From the NCBI RefSeq assembly GCF_030272615.1, contig NC_081405.1:155980454-156044453 (forward strand): 64,000 nt of DNA, read 5' to 3'. The stretch's first letter is position 1, and each line of letters begins with the position of its first letter. The notes beneath the pieces are model-generated. The model was not told the origin of the DNA. It was given only the letters and a program-made list of their open reading frames with translations, and ran no database searches. This DNA is from Cryptomeria japonica. Its lineage: Eukaryota > Streptophyta > Pinopsida > Cupressales > Cupressaceae. Position numbers and translations under genes: made by a program. Positions 43,776-54,454 of this stretch are shown here, piece by piece.

Positions 43776-44569
43776 TGTAGACACCTAAATTTGTCATGTC
43801 TAATTAAATAAATATTTTATTTATTTAATTATCTAAGCCTAATTCTTCTATTAATTAAATAAATTTTTATTTATTTAATTAATTCATTTATCCTCTTCTA
43901 GCCTTATTTCTCATTTAAATAAATACATTTATTTATTTAAATTATCCTTTTCCTAAATTAAATAAATATTTTATTTATTTAATTGTCCTACTTCTTCTAT
44001 TAATTAAATAAATATTTATTTATTTAATTAATTCATTATCTTTTTCTACACATGACACATGTCATTCATCTCTTATTTCCTACACTACCTACCTCTTTCA
44101 TTATTTTGGTATTTCTTATACCTACCCTCTAATCCTAGCCGACCTCTCTTTTTACACCTCTCAATCTTAACCCTCCATTTCATATTGTGTCTTCTATTTA
44201 AGGAGATGCTTTCTTCATTGTCAAACCCTAATGACATATCCTAATGACTAATGACTGATTTTGGAGTACTCGGCTACACTACAATTCCACTTGCAACCAC
44301 ATTCCGTTCTTTGTTGAGCTCTTGTGCATATAAAAATCTGAGAGCAAGTATATCAAGAAAGATCAATGGAGATAGGAAGAATGGAGATCAAAACCCTATT
44401 GGACATGTGATGGTATAATCTTTGTGATTTTTGAGTTATTTACATTGTCTTAGGTAATCTTCATATGTTATGGTGGATCTTTGTTCATTGTTAGGCTAGG
44501 GTTTGGTGGTTGAATCCATTTTAGTCTTTCAATATTGTTGTTTATTGCTATCCATTTTCACCATATACA
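43776..44569 (+). repeat. 5' LTR of element E
   Basis: Begins TGTAGACACCTAAATTTG and ends CACCATATACA. The first 260 bases contain five tandem palindromes of the type TTAATTAAATAAAT..ATTTATTTAATTAA. A possible TATA-like CTATTTAAGG lies at about 44195. Confidence 0.95.
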
Positions 44570-44592
44570 TTTTGGCACGCCCGGTGGGACCC
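44570..44592 (+). other. Primer binding site candidate of element E
   Basis: TTTTGGCACGCCCGGTGGG starts right after the LTR. TTTGGC(A/G)..CCCGGTGGGAC leaders are typical of plant Ty3 elements of this kind; the tRNA is not assigned. Confidence 0.65.
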
Positions 44593-46972
44593 TTGTCCCT
44601 TTGCATTTAACATTTTTGTTGCAGATTTTGCATTTTTGAAGTTGCAAATCGGACGATTTCGATGACATTTTAGGTTTTTTTCGCGTCTGCGAGTGTTCGG
44701 ATCGCGTTTTTGTATTTCAGGGGCGTCTGCGATATCTTGGATCGCATTTGTGTCTCTGTCATTTTCTATTTTTGCAGGTTTCCGAAAGTCGCGTCTGTGA
44801 TTCCTAAACGCGTCTGTGAATCATCTTATCGCGTCTGTAGCAGAAAGAAGCGTCTATGTTCTGAGGCCGCGTCTGTGAATCACAGAACCACGTCTGTGTC
44901 TGACAGACGCGTCTGTGTCTGGTATAACAGCGTCTGTGCATTCTGTTTTGCAAATTTTTCAAGTTTTCGATTCGGGTTTTCGGATTTTGTACTTAGGGTT
45001 TCAGATCTGGTTTATTTTTGGCTAACCTTTGCAGCTCTAGCTAACCTGATTTGTGCAGCTTGCTTTGGAGACAAATACGTTTTTGTTGAAGGCCCCTTTT
45101 CACAAAGTCTTTTTGGGTTTTCTAAAAATTTACCTAACTTGTGTGCTTGCAGGAAGGGGTTATCATTTGAAACAACCCAAACTACTAACAATTTTGTTGC
45201 AGGGCCTTAGCTAGGGTTTTCTAATTTTTATTGTGTGCCTTGTTTCATAGCTTAGCAAACACTTCAATTGGTGCACTAAAATTGAATCATTGTCTTTTGT
45301 GTCTTGAGCAATAGGCTCTTTTTGTTTACTCTTTAGAGGGCCTGTCTTCCCGTGTGGTCATTAGGACTACTAGTGAGAAGAGAACGACCCAAGTGGTAGC
45401 GAGGAAAACCCACCTCATCCAAACCACTATAATCAAATGTATTCATGGTGAAAACTATGAATAACGTGTGCTGATTAGTTCATACCGACACTATGTCTCC
45501 CCATAAACCCATTTGATCAAATTTATTTGATCATTTGTAGGGCGTAACCCCTACCGGCTGGGAGCCTTCTGTATTTACAGAGCTGAAAGTGCCGCATGTA
45601 TGGCCACAGGAGCGGATGCCCTTACTAGCACCATTTTGTTTTAGAGGCCCAAATCCTTCTAGTTGTTGGGGCAGGAGGTCGGACCTCTGGTAGCGGCCCA
45701 CACACATACGGTTCTTAGTAGAGATACAAAGTTCGCCATGGGGAGTTTTCATGGGGACTGATGCTTGGCTGACCCGAGAAGTGAGTGTCGAGGGTGGAGC
45801 CAGTGAGGTCAAGCATCTAAGTATCCGCTCTGAATAGCGTAGCCTCGGGGGTAAAACCCCATGTGGGATCAACAACTATTGTCTTGGCCAGCCATAAGAA
45901 TTGTGCTTGACTTATGATAAACATTCAAACACTCAAAGACAAAACAGCAAAACATTGTGTCTTTTGTGTCTTCAAGTGTATGCAAAAAACTTTTTACATC
46001 AAACAACACACTTTCTTGGAGTCATTTTGGAGTCTAAACACTAGCAAACATTGAGTCATCAACATTGTGTCCTCTTGTCACGAAAAACAGTCGAACAATC
46101 AGATTTGGTCACAACAAAACAACTTCACAGATAGGAAAGATTGCACGAAGGTTACAGAAACGCGTCTGTGTTTGTTCAAACCGCGTCTGTGTTGGATAAA
46201 CGCGTCTGTGAAGTATAGAATAGCGTCTGTGTTGGATAAACGCGTCTGTGAAGTACAGAATAGCGTCTGTGTTTTTATCTGCGTCTGTGTCGAACAGAGA
46301 CACGTCTGTGTCTGGGAATCGCGTCTGTGAAGTATACAGGCGCGTCTGTGTCCACAATTGCAAAAAAAACTGTTACAGTCCCGGCAAACATCAACAGGAA
46401 AATCTCAGAATCACGTCTGCGTAAACATAGTAGCGTCTGTGTCTTAAAACCACGTCTGTGAAGTATACAGAGGCGTCTGTGTCAGGATTTGAAAATTTTA
46501 ACAGTCAAACAAACAAAGAAATCAGTTTTGGCATACTTGAGCTTCCTAGGTTGTCTCTTCAGATTTCATCTAGCATTCAACCTGTCTTTGGGTCTCACAT
46601 AGTCCATCATTGCTTCACATCTCATTTTACATTCATACTTGTCTAAACTTGAGTCAAAAGGTCACTTGCTTGTCCTCATCATACTTTGTCAACACACTAC
46701 ATACAACAACACTTTGCTAAGTGGTCCCTCATCAAGGTTTCTTACCTTTGGGTCTCATTTGGTCTTACTTAGAGTCAAGGTCAGCTTACCTCATCAAGAG
46801 AAACTATCCTCTCTTTGGAAGTCACACCTACTCTACTACTTACATACTTGGTCTTACACTTTGGACATTGCAAGTACACCTCAAGATTCATTTACACTTC
46901 ATACAACTCTTAGTCTTCCATACTCTTTTCATTTTTCGTCTAGTCTCTCACATATTGCCAAACACCTAGTTC
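44593..46972 (+). other. Leader of element E with two GCGTCTGTG repeat clusters
   Basis: 2.4 kb without a credible gene. About ten copies of GCGTCTGTG-like 9-mers lie at 44686-44938 and about fourteen at 46158-46482, spaced roughly 18-35 bases and mostly preceded by C or A. The stretch 45540-45880 between them is GC-richer and non-repetitive. Open frames across the clusters consist of repeated Val-Cys-Arg and similar and are not real genes. Confidence 0.8.
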
Positions 46973-49900
46973 ATGGTTGAAACCCGTCTTCAAAAATCTA
47001 GGAGAATAGTCAAAGAAGCTCAAGAATCCGTAAGCATGAGTTCTTATGAGTATGACAATGATGTCTTCTACAATCCTGAGCACACTACATTACCAGACAT
47101 GAATGTTTATAGACACAATCCAAATGTGGAAAGCGCAAACGCTATAAACAACAATGCTACACACAATGACAATGTTGACACTTCTTCAATACTATCAGCA
47201 GACATACAAGAATCTATAATGGATCCTCAATTCAATAGATTGGTTGAAGAGATAATGAGGAGAGATCGTCAATATTTCCTAAACATGATGGCACAAAGTG
47301 GAGCTAAAATACCACATGATTTTGACTTATCTCAACTTATGGAAAGTAGACCTTCACAACAAACTCAACCTAATAGTGGAGGACCAAATAATATGATGCC
47401 GGAGTCACCATCAGTTTTGCTTCAGAAACCAGCAATCCCACATACACAAGCTCAAATGTATGATACTTACACTCAAAGACCATCATGGAGGCCCTATGCT
47501 CAAACACACGCTCAAGATATGGGTCAACCAAGACAAATGGATACACAAGGACATCCTCAAAATTTTGACACAAGGAGACCTCATGCCAAAATTGGGGGCA
47601 ACATAATGGAAAATGAAAGGCCTATTGAATATGGTTTATATGCACAAAACAGATATGGGTTCCCTCAGCAAGAAATTATGCCAAGTGCTCCATACATGTC
47701 GCAACAATATAGACCTCCATATGGACATGTCTACGATCAGTATCATCCATACATGCAACAAGCTCCTCCTCAAATGGGTGTTTCAAACATGGGATATGCT
47801 ACAAGAAATCCATCTCCTCCCAAAAATAATTTGGAGCAACAAATTAGAGATCTACAAAAGAAAGTGGAGGACATGAGTACATCCAAACCTACATATACTA
47901 TGAGAGATATATGCCCTTATCCATTTGATAAGAGCATTCCAATGCCTCCGTTTCCTCCGCACTTTGTGACACCAAAATTCGACAAATATAGAGGGAGAGG
48001 AGACCCCAAGGCACACATAAGACAATTCTTCACAGCTTGCATTGAGGTAGCGGCAGAAGAAACATACTTAATGAGGTTGTTCCCACAGAGCTTAGGAGAT
48101 CAAGCGATGGAATGGTTTTCTCAATTACCTCCCGGTATTAAGTCATGGGGCGACTTGGCAGAAGCATTCATTCAGCATTTTTCTTACAACATTGAAACAG
48201 ATGTCTCAGTTACTACCTTGTGCAATACGAAACAAAAAGAAGGAGAATCTTTCGCGTCATTTTTACAAAGATGGAGAAACCTAGCTAGCAGATGCTCTTG
48301 TGAGATCCCACAAAAACAAATGGTGGAGATGTTCACACAAAATGTTAACAAGGCTATTGGCTATGATCTCAGGAAAGCTTGTTTGTCCACATTCAAGGAT
48401 GTCATTGAAAAGGGCCTAGCAACAGAAAAGGTCTTAATTGAACAAGGAGTTATCAAGCTATTCAAAGAAAACAAAGAGGACTTCAAAGGAAAGGACAAAC
48501 CAAAATTTTGGAACAAGAACAAGAACACGGTTAATGATGGTGTTGTTGATGCCAACACAGTAAGACCAAAGTTCATCTTTTCTGGATCAAGTTCTACCGA
48601 CAATCAAGTGAACAATCAAACGGCTGCTAAACCACGAAGGAAGTACACTCCATTGGGAGAACCACTTGAATCAGTATTCAAAAAGCTTGTAGCAAACAAA
48701 GTGATCATAGTCCCAGATTTTCCTCCATATGAACCAAAGGTAAAACCGAATTGGTGGAATGATGATGAATATTGCGAGTTTCATAAGAGCAAGGGTCATA
48801 AGACAAGTAATTGCCATCGATTGAAAAACATTGTACAAGATCTCATTGACAGAGGAGATATTGAGATTGAGGGACATTCATCTAATCAAGAGCATGAGGT
48901 GTTTAAGGAACCATTCCCAAAACATGACAAGGGAAAAGGCAAAGTCACAGATGATCAAGCCAATTACACCAGAACATCTTACAATTATGATTCCACTATT
49001 AATCACATCTCAATGGACAATCATATTTCTACCATTACTATCAAAAATAAAAATCCTGAGAATTCTTCTCCAAGACCCAAAATTGTCCTAAAAGGTGTGG
49101 GATCTTCATATGAAGCTACCTCCGAATGTCATGTTACAACCCGTCGAGGTAAGATCACATTGCCAGGTACCTCTACTAAGAATACCAATCTTCCGTCAAC
49201 TAAGCCTGAGTACGACCTTGTAGAGCAATTAGGAAAAACACCCGCACTCATCTCTATTCTTGAGCTCTTACGTATATCTCCTGCACATAAAGCTGTCCTT
49301 GACAAAACCTTGAGAGATACTGCTGTCCCTACTGATCTAAACGTGGACCAGTTTCAAGCCATGGTGGGATATTTATCCGTTCCACACTCCCTCACATTCA
49401 CAGAAGCCGATGACGCCTCCATAAGTCAGCCTCATAATGCACCTCTACATATTGAAGCCTTCATACATAAACACCGAATAAAACGAGTCCTGATAGATGG
49501 AGGAGCAGGTCTTAATATTTGTACATTGAGCACCATCAGACAATTGGGATATTCTGACAAAGCTGTAAATTCTACAAACCAAATCACTATTAAGGCCTAT
49601 GATGATGAAGAGCGTTCGTCCAAGGGCACAGTCATCTTACCACTAAGAATAGGGCCAGTCACAAAGGATGTGGTTTGTCAAGTCCTGGATCTAGACCTCA
49701 CGTATAACATATTGCTAGGACGTCCGTGGATTCATGAAATGAGGGCAGTTCCATCAACATACCACCAATGCATTAAGTTTCCTCATAATGGAGTCGAGGT
49801 AACGGTCAATGGTGATCCAAATCCATTCATATATTGCAATAACTTGAGATCACATACTGAGACTATCATTCCCAGCAATCGTGAAGCTACCCCTTCTTCA

Positions 49901-52900
49901 GCATATATTGATCCTGAGTCATTAAAGCCCTCGACATCCAAACAAGGTGAACTTAGAGCCAAGTTTCAAGACAAAGGCATGGGAGAATACACTCTGAATC
50001 AAACAATGTTCTTACGACAAGTCATGACCTCTCCCAAGGAATATGGGAGGCCACAGCCTAATAAGCAAATCTCCATCATGCTACTCAAATGGGATCCTAC
50101 CGTCTTTCAAAAATGGGGCGAACTAGAGGAAGAAAATTTATATAAAATGCTATATAAGGACGCTAAAGAGGATACACATGATCAAATTATAATACCCTGT
50201 GAGAACTATGGCAAAGGTTTCAAAATTCTACAAAGATTTGGGTATGATGGAAAAAGCCCTCTCGGACTACGCAAAGAAGGTGTCATGGAGCCTTTACAAC
50301 CTGAGCTAACTACAAGAAGGGAACGCTCCAAGGGGCTTGGTTTTCTAAATCCCAAGATTCACAATAAAAGAACAAAACAGATATGGCGAGTCAAAGTGGC
50401 TGAAGTTCAACAAGAAGATGACTATTCTACAGATTCCAACGAATGGGAATGGGGTTCAGACAAATCCTCCAGCGACTATGAGCTCAACGAGACATTTAGA
50501 GAGCCAGAGAAACCTACAGAGGAGGAGGAGTTTTACAAGAAATTCAGAGTTGGTCAAGAACCGACCCATAAGGATCCCGCACAAGCTTCGTTTCAAGGCC
50601 CTAGGTCAAGATCACATAGGATGAGGACACCTGTCCCTAAGGGTGCTACTAGTGATGATAATTTGGACTCACTCACGATCGAAACTGATGAGGAGAGTGC
50701 CATTGACGACCTCGATGACTATCTTGACATACCTGAATATAACCACATCTTCACTATTAGCCTTGCGAACTCTGAAAACACTAAAGACCTTCCCCTCGTT
50801 CACCCCCAACTCATTGACTGGGATCAGGATGGACCAGCACAGCTTGATACATTTCAAAATGACGAAGCTATAGTTGATTATCTTGGCATTCGCGATGATT
50901 TTCCTCTTGGAGACCATAAAGCAGGATACGCCATAGAGCTTAATAACATGGCATACTTTGGTGAGGGTGTCGGGCCTTCTAGTCGCAAAAATGTGAAAAT
51001 AAAAACAAAACAAGGGTCTTATGGCGAAAACCACACTGTGGTGCTATCTGACTCTAAAAAAGTAAAAAGAAAGGACGTATCTGAGGGTGAAAACCTCTCT
51101 GAGGCACCCGAAGATGGAAGGCTTGACATTCTCCCAGCATCATACGAGGAAAAATCATCCATGTTGGTAGAGGAGACTATAAAGACAAACATTGGTACAA
51201 CAGAGGTTCCACATAACATATTTTTGGCTCAATCATTGACAGAGGCCGAGAAAGCAAGGTTCATAAGCTTCTTTAAGGAACGACAAGTCAACTTCGCATG
51301 GTCTTATGCTGATATGCCTGGACTAGACCCGGATTTAGTAATGCATCATTTAACAGTCAAACCGGGGGCAAAACCAGTAAAACAGAAATTGAGGAAAATG
51401 CATCCACAAGTGGCATTATTAGTCAAGGCAGAGCTGGAGAAATTACTGGATGTCGGATTCATACGCCCAATTGATTATCCTGAATGGATTTCCAACTTAG
51501 TACCTGTTAGAAAACCAGATCGCAGCATCCGAATATGTACAGACTTCAGGGATATCAACAAGGCTTGTCCGAAGGATGATTTCCCATTACCAAACATTGA
51601 TTTAATTGTTGATCTCACAGCAGGCCATGAGATGTTATCTTTAATGGACGGATTCTCGGGATATAATCAGATCAGGATTGCACCTGAAGATCAACATAAA
51701 ACATCATTTACTTGTCCATGGGGAACCTTCTGTTGGAATGTCATGCCCTTTGGACTGAAAAATGCAGGTGCCACGTATCAACGAGCTATGACTACTATCT
51801 TCCATGATCTCATGCATGTAACGGTGGAAGATTATGTTGACGACCTTTTGGTTAAATCAATAGACAGAAATACACACTTGGATATACTTTCAGTTGCTTT
51901 TGATAGGCTGGAAAAATACAAGGTAAGATTAAACCCAAAGAAATGTGTCTTTGGAGTAACCTCCGGGAAGCTCCTAGGATTCATTGTGTCTAAAAGAGGA
52001 ATAGAAGCTGATCCAGCAAAAGTCAAGGCTATCTTGGACATGCCGCCACCCAAGAATATCAGTCAACTTCGGTCTTTACAAGGGAGACTCCAGTCCATAC
52101 GAAGATTCATAGCACAACTTGCAGATAAGTGCAATCCTTTCCAGCACCTGCTACACAAAAACATCAAGTTCAAATGGGATGAGAACTGTCAACAGGCTTT
52201 TCAGGCACTCAAAGACTATCTTTTGAACCTGCCAGTTTTGATGCCACCAATTCAAGATCAACCATTGCTACTTTACATATCAGCTACTCCAACAGCACTG
52301 GGGGCACTCCTAGCACAACAAATACCTGACGGCAAGGAAAAAGCAGTTTACTATATCAGTCGCATGTTGGTGGGATATGAGCTGAACTACACACCAATTG
52401 AGCGTGCATGTCTCGTTGTGGTCTTTGCTTCACAAAAATTACGACATTATATGCTTACTCACAAGACCAAGTTGATTGCCAGAATTGATCCACTAAAATA
52501 TCTTCTCAACAAAGCTACACTTACTGGGCGACTGGCCAAGTGGGTAATGATTTTGAGTGAATTCGACATTGAATACGTGGACAGAAAAGCCATAAAAGGA
52601 CAAGCCATCGCAGATCAACTGGCAGATGCTCCTATGATAGATGATGTTCCTCTACAGTCAGAATTTCCAGATGAGTCCATTCTAACAATATCACCTGCAA
52701 AGCCATGGCAACTATACTTTGACGGCTCATACACACAGCATGGAGCAGGAGCGGGTATACTCTTTATAACTCCCCAAGGCGATTCTATACCAAAGTCATA
52801 CCGCTTATCATTTCCTTGCACCAACAATATAGCAGAATACGAGGCATTAACAACTGGGTTAAGAATTGCAGTTCAGTGGAAGATCCAAGAACTTCGTGTT

Positions 52901-53374
52901 TTTGGGGATTCTCAACTTGTCATCCGTCAAGCAACTGATGATTATCAAACAAAAGATGAAAAGCTAATGCCTTACAAACAACTGGTAGATGATTTGAAAC
53001 AGCACTTTGCAAAGATAGAGTTTGAGCAGATACCAAGAGAACAGAATCGCGCTGCTGATGCCATGGCTACAATTGCTTCGCTCATTGATCTTCCGCAAAA
53101 TGAGACCTGCTATGAGTTCCTGGTTGACAACCTGCTGATTCCGTCATATGAGATCACTCCTACGGAAATGATATGTGTTGTTGGTCCTGAATCCCAGTTA
53201 TATGGTTCCATATTCACATACCTTCGCGACAATATCTTACCTCCCGATCTATCGAACAACCAACGCCGCACTTTCATTCGCCAATCCTCCCGATACATTA
53301 TCCTAGCTGATATCCTATACCGACGAGGTCTAGATGGCACCCTTCTTAGATGTTTAGAGAGTGACGAAGCTTAG
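46973..53374 (+). CDS. Gag-protease-RT-dual RNase H polyprotein of element E
   Basis: 2133 codons from a true ATG to TAG. The Gag core is at about residues 335-490 (FDKYRGRGDPKAHIRQFF, AMEWFSQLPPGIKSWGDLA, FASFLQRWRNLASRC). A variant knuckle CEFHKSKGHKTSNC is near 600. Protease is near 836 (VLIDGGAGLNICT), then NILLGRPWIHEM. A G-patch-like segment follows at about 1080-1125 (ILQRFGYDGKSPLGLRKEG, RSKGLGF). RT is at about 1475-1690 with RICTDFRDINKACPKDDFPL, VMPFGLKNAGATYQRAM and catalytic YVDD near 1621. The first RNase H is at about 1755-1870 and a second, archaeal-type RNase H at about 1910-2045 (LYFDGSYTQHGAGAGILF, NNIAEYEALTTGL, REQNRAADAMATIA). The dual RNase H is a Tat hallmark. The frame stops just before integrase, in the same frame as the integrase piece. 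Confidence 0.95.
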   Translation: MVETRLQKSRRIVKEAQESVSMSSYEYDNDVFYNPEHTTLPDMNVYRHNPNVESANAINNNATHNDNVDTSSILSADIQESIMDPQFNRLVEEIMRRDRQYFLNMMAQSGAKIPHDFDLSQLMESRPSQQTQPNSGGPNNMMPESPSVLLQKPAIPHTQAQMYDTYTQRPSWRPYAQTHAQDMGQPRQMDTQGHPQNFDTRRPHAKIGGNIMENERPIEYGLYAQNRYGFPQQEIMPSAPYMSQQYRPPYGHVYDQYHPYMQQAPPQMGVSNMGYATRNPSPPKNNLEQQIRDLQKKVEDMSTSKPTYTMRDICPYPFDKSIPMPPFPPHFVTPKFDKYRGRGDPKAHIRQFFTACIEVAAEETYLMRLFPQSLGDQAMEWFSQLPPGIKSWGDLAEAFIQHFSYNIETDVSVTTLCNTKQKEGESFASFLQRWRNLASRCSCEIPQKQMVEMFTQNVNKAIGYDLRKACLSTFKDVIEKGLATEKVLIEQGVIKLFKENKEDFKGKDKPKFWNKNKNTVNDGVVDANTVRPKFIFSGSSSTDNQVNNQTAAKPRRKYTPLGEPLESVFKKLVANKVIIVPDFPPYEPKVKPNWWNDDEYCEFHKSKGHKTSNCHRLKNIVQDLIDRGDIEIEGHSSNQEHEVFKEPFPKHDKGKGKVTDDQANYTRTSYNYDSTINHISMDNHISTITIKNKNPENSSPRPKIVLKGVGSSYEATSECHVTTRRGKITLPGTSTKNTNLPSTKPEYDLVEQLGKTPALISILELLRISPAHKAVLDKTLRDTAVPTDLNVDQFQAMVGYLSVPHSLTFTEADDASISQPHNAPLHIEAFIHKHRIKRVLIDGGAGLNICTLSTIRQLGYSDKAVNSTNQITIKAYDDEERSSKGTVILPLRIGPVTKDVVCQVLDLDLTYNILLGRPWIHEMRAVPSTYHQCIKFPHNGVEVTVNGDPNPFIYCNNLRSHTETIIPSNREATPSSAYIDPESLKPSTSKQGELRAKFQDKGMGEYTLNQTMFLRQVMTSPKEYGRPQPNKQISIMLLKWDPTVFQKWGELEEENLYKMLYKDAKEDTHDQIIIPCENYGKGFKILQRFGYDGKSPLGLRKEGVMEPLQPELTTRRERSKGLGFLNPKIHNKRTKQIWRVKVAEVQQEDDYSTDSNEWEWGSDKSSSDYELNETFREPEKPTEEEEFYKKFRVGQEPTHKDPAQASFQGPRSRSHRMRTPVPKGATSDDNLDSLTIETDEESAIDDLDDYLDIPEYNHIFTISLANSENTKDLPLVHPQLIDWDQDGPAQLDTFQNDEAIVDYLGIRDDFPLGDHKAGYAIELNNMAYFGEGVGPSSRKNVKIKTKQGSYGENHTVVLSDSKKVKRKDVSEGENLSEAPEDGRLDILPASYEEKSSMLVEETIKTNIGTTEVPHNIFLAQSLTEAEKARFISFFKERQVNFAWSYADMPGLDPDLVMHHLTVKPGAKPVKQKLRKMHPQVALLVKAELEKLLDVGFIRPIDYPEWISNLVPVRKPDRSIRICTDFRDINKACPKDDFPLPNIDLIVDLTAGHEMLSLMDGFSGYNQIRIAPEDQHKTSFTCPWGTFCWNVMPFGLKNAGATYQRAMTTIFHDLMHVTVEDYVDDLLVKSIDRNTHLDILSVAFDRLEKYKVRLNPKKCVFGVTSGKLLGFIVSKRGIEADPAKVKAILDMPPPKNISQLRSLQGRLQSIRRFIAQLADKCNPFQHLLHKNIKFKWDENCQQAFQALKDYLLNLPVLMPPIQDQPLLLYISATPTALGALLAQQIPDGKEKAVYYISRMLVGYELNYTPIERACLVVVFASQKLRHYMLTHKTKLIARIDPLKYLLNKATLTGRLAKWVMILSEFDIEYVDRKAIKGQAIADQLADAPMIDDVPLQSEFPDESILTISPAKPWQLYFDGSYTQHGAGAGILFITPQGDSIPKSYRLSFPCTNNIAEYEALTTGLRIAVQWKIQELRVFGDSQLVIRQATDDYQTKDEKLMPYKQLVDDLKQHFAKIEFEQIPREQNRAADAMATIASLIDLPQNETCYEFLVDNLLIPSYEITPTEMICVVGPESQLYGSIFTYLRDNILPPDLSNNQRRTFIRQSSRYIILADILYRRGLDGTLLRCLESDEA

Positions 53375-54454
53375 ATTGCGTTACGAGAAGTGCATGAAGG
53401 GATATGTGGTCCGCATACTAGTGGTCCTACCTTGGCCAAGAAACTCATCAGGACTGGATACTACTGGCCTACTATGGAAAAAGATGCATATCAGTTTGTC
53501 AAGAAGTGTAAGCAGTGTCAAATTCATGGAGACCTTATACATGCACCAGCACAAGAACTACAGCCACTTGCATCTCCTTGGCCCTTTTGTCAGTGGGGAC
53601 TCGATCTCATAGGCAAGATTCACCCTCCTTCTTCCAATGGACATAAATTCATTATCACAGCCACAGAGTATTTCACAAAGTGGATTGAAGCTGTGCCTCT
53701 CACACAAGTTACTGGGAAACAAATCGCTACTTTCATCCTGAACTACATCATTTGCCGATACGGGATTCCTACTTCCATTATCACCGATAACGGGCGTCCT
53801 TTCAAGAACCAGGATGTTCGTGAACTCTGTGAGCGCTTCCATATCTCTCACCATTTCTCCACACCATACTACCCCCAAGGTAATGGCCAAGCTGAGGCGT
53901 CTAACAAAACAATTCTCAAAATCCTTAAAAAGACAGTCGATGACGCTGGCCGTAACTGGCATGTCCAACTCAATCCCGCACTTTGGGCCTATCGTACCAG
54001 TGTCCGCACACCTACAGGAGCTACACCCTACTCACTTGTCTACGACGCTGAAGCCATCTTGCCTATTGAGGTCGAGTTACCTTCTTTACGGGTCTCCTTG
54101 AGAAACATAATCAACGATGAAGACTACAGGGTCTCCCGCTTACAAGAACTAGAACTGCTGGAGGAACGACGACACACTGCTTTTAATCATCTCAAGGCTT
54201 ACCAACAAAGAATGAGTCGCAGTTACAATCACAAGGTCAAGCCTCGCACATTTGAGGTAGGTGACTTAGTCCTCAGAGAGAACCCCAAAAATCAGCAAGA
54301 CAGAGATAAGAAGGGCAAATTTGAACCCAACTGGCTTGGTCCTTACATCATTACAGTAGCATATGGATCTGGGGCATATCAGCTCTCTACTACAGAAGGT
54401 GAATCCTTGGAGGATCCTATCAACAGCATGCACCTTCGCAGGTTCTACACATAA
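53375..54454 (+). CDS. Integrase of element E, in frame after an amber codon
   Basis: Continues in the same frame after the TAG at 53372-53374 to TAA at 54452-54454, 359 codons. The H2C2 finger reads EVHEGICGPHTSG and FVKKCKQCQ. The catalytic core has LDLIGKIHP (Asp), SIITDNGRPF (Asp) and YYPQGNGQAEASNKTI (Glu), and the C-terminal domain FEVGDLVLRENPKN..WLGPYII. All catalytic residues are present. The natural product would be a C-terminal part of the Pol polyprotein; here it depends on readthrough, or the copy is dead by one base. Confidence 0.93.
   Translation: MALREVHEGICGPHTSGPTLAKKLIRTGYYWPTMEKDAYQFVKKCKQCQIHGDLIHAPAQELQPLASPWPFCQWGLDLIGKIHPPSSNGHKFIITATEYFTKWIEAVPLTQVTGKQIATFILNYIICRYGIPTSIITDNGRPFKNQDVRELCERFHISHHFSTPYYPQGNGQAEASNKTILKILKKTVDDAGRNWHVQLNPALWAYRTSVRTPTGATPYSLVYDAEAILPIEVELPSLRVSLRNIINDEDYRVSRLQELELLEERRHTAFNHLKAYQQRMSRSYNHKVKPRTFEVGDLVLRENPKNQQDRDKKGKFEPNWLGPYIITVAYGSGAYQLSTTEGESLEDPINSMHLRRFYT

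Noticed and set aside
44710..45210. A 166-codon plus-strand frame in the leader of element E
   Set aside because: It runs across the GCGTCTGTG repeats (Val-Cys-Arg words) and has no domain; the real gag starts at 46973.
44686..46482. Short spaced repeats that might suggest a CRISPR array
   Set aside because: Units are 9-10 bases, spacing is irregular, no cas genes, and the sequence is a plant retrotransposon leader.
50669..51034. Antisense 121-codon frame opposite gag-pol of element E
   Set aside because: Shadow of the long coding frame, no recognisable domain.
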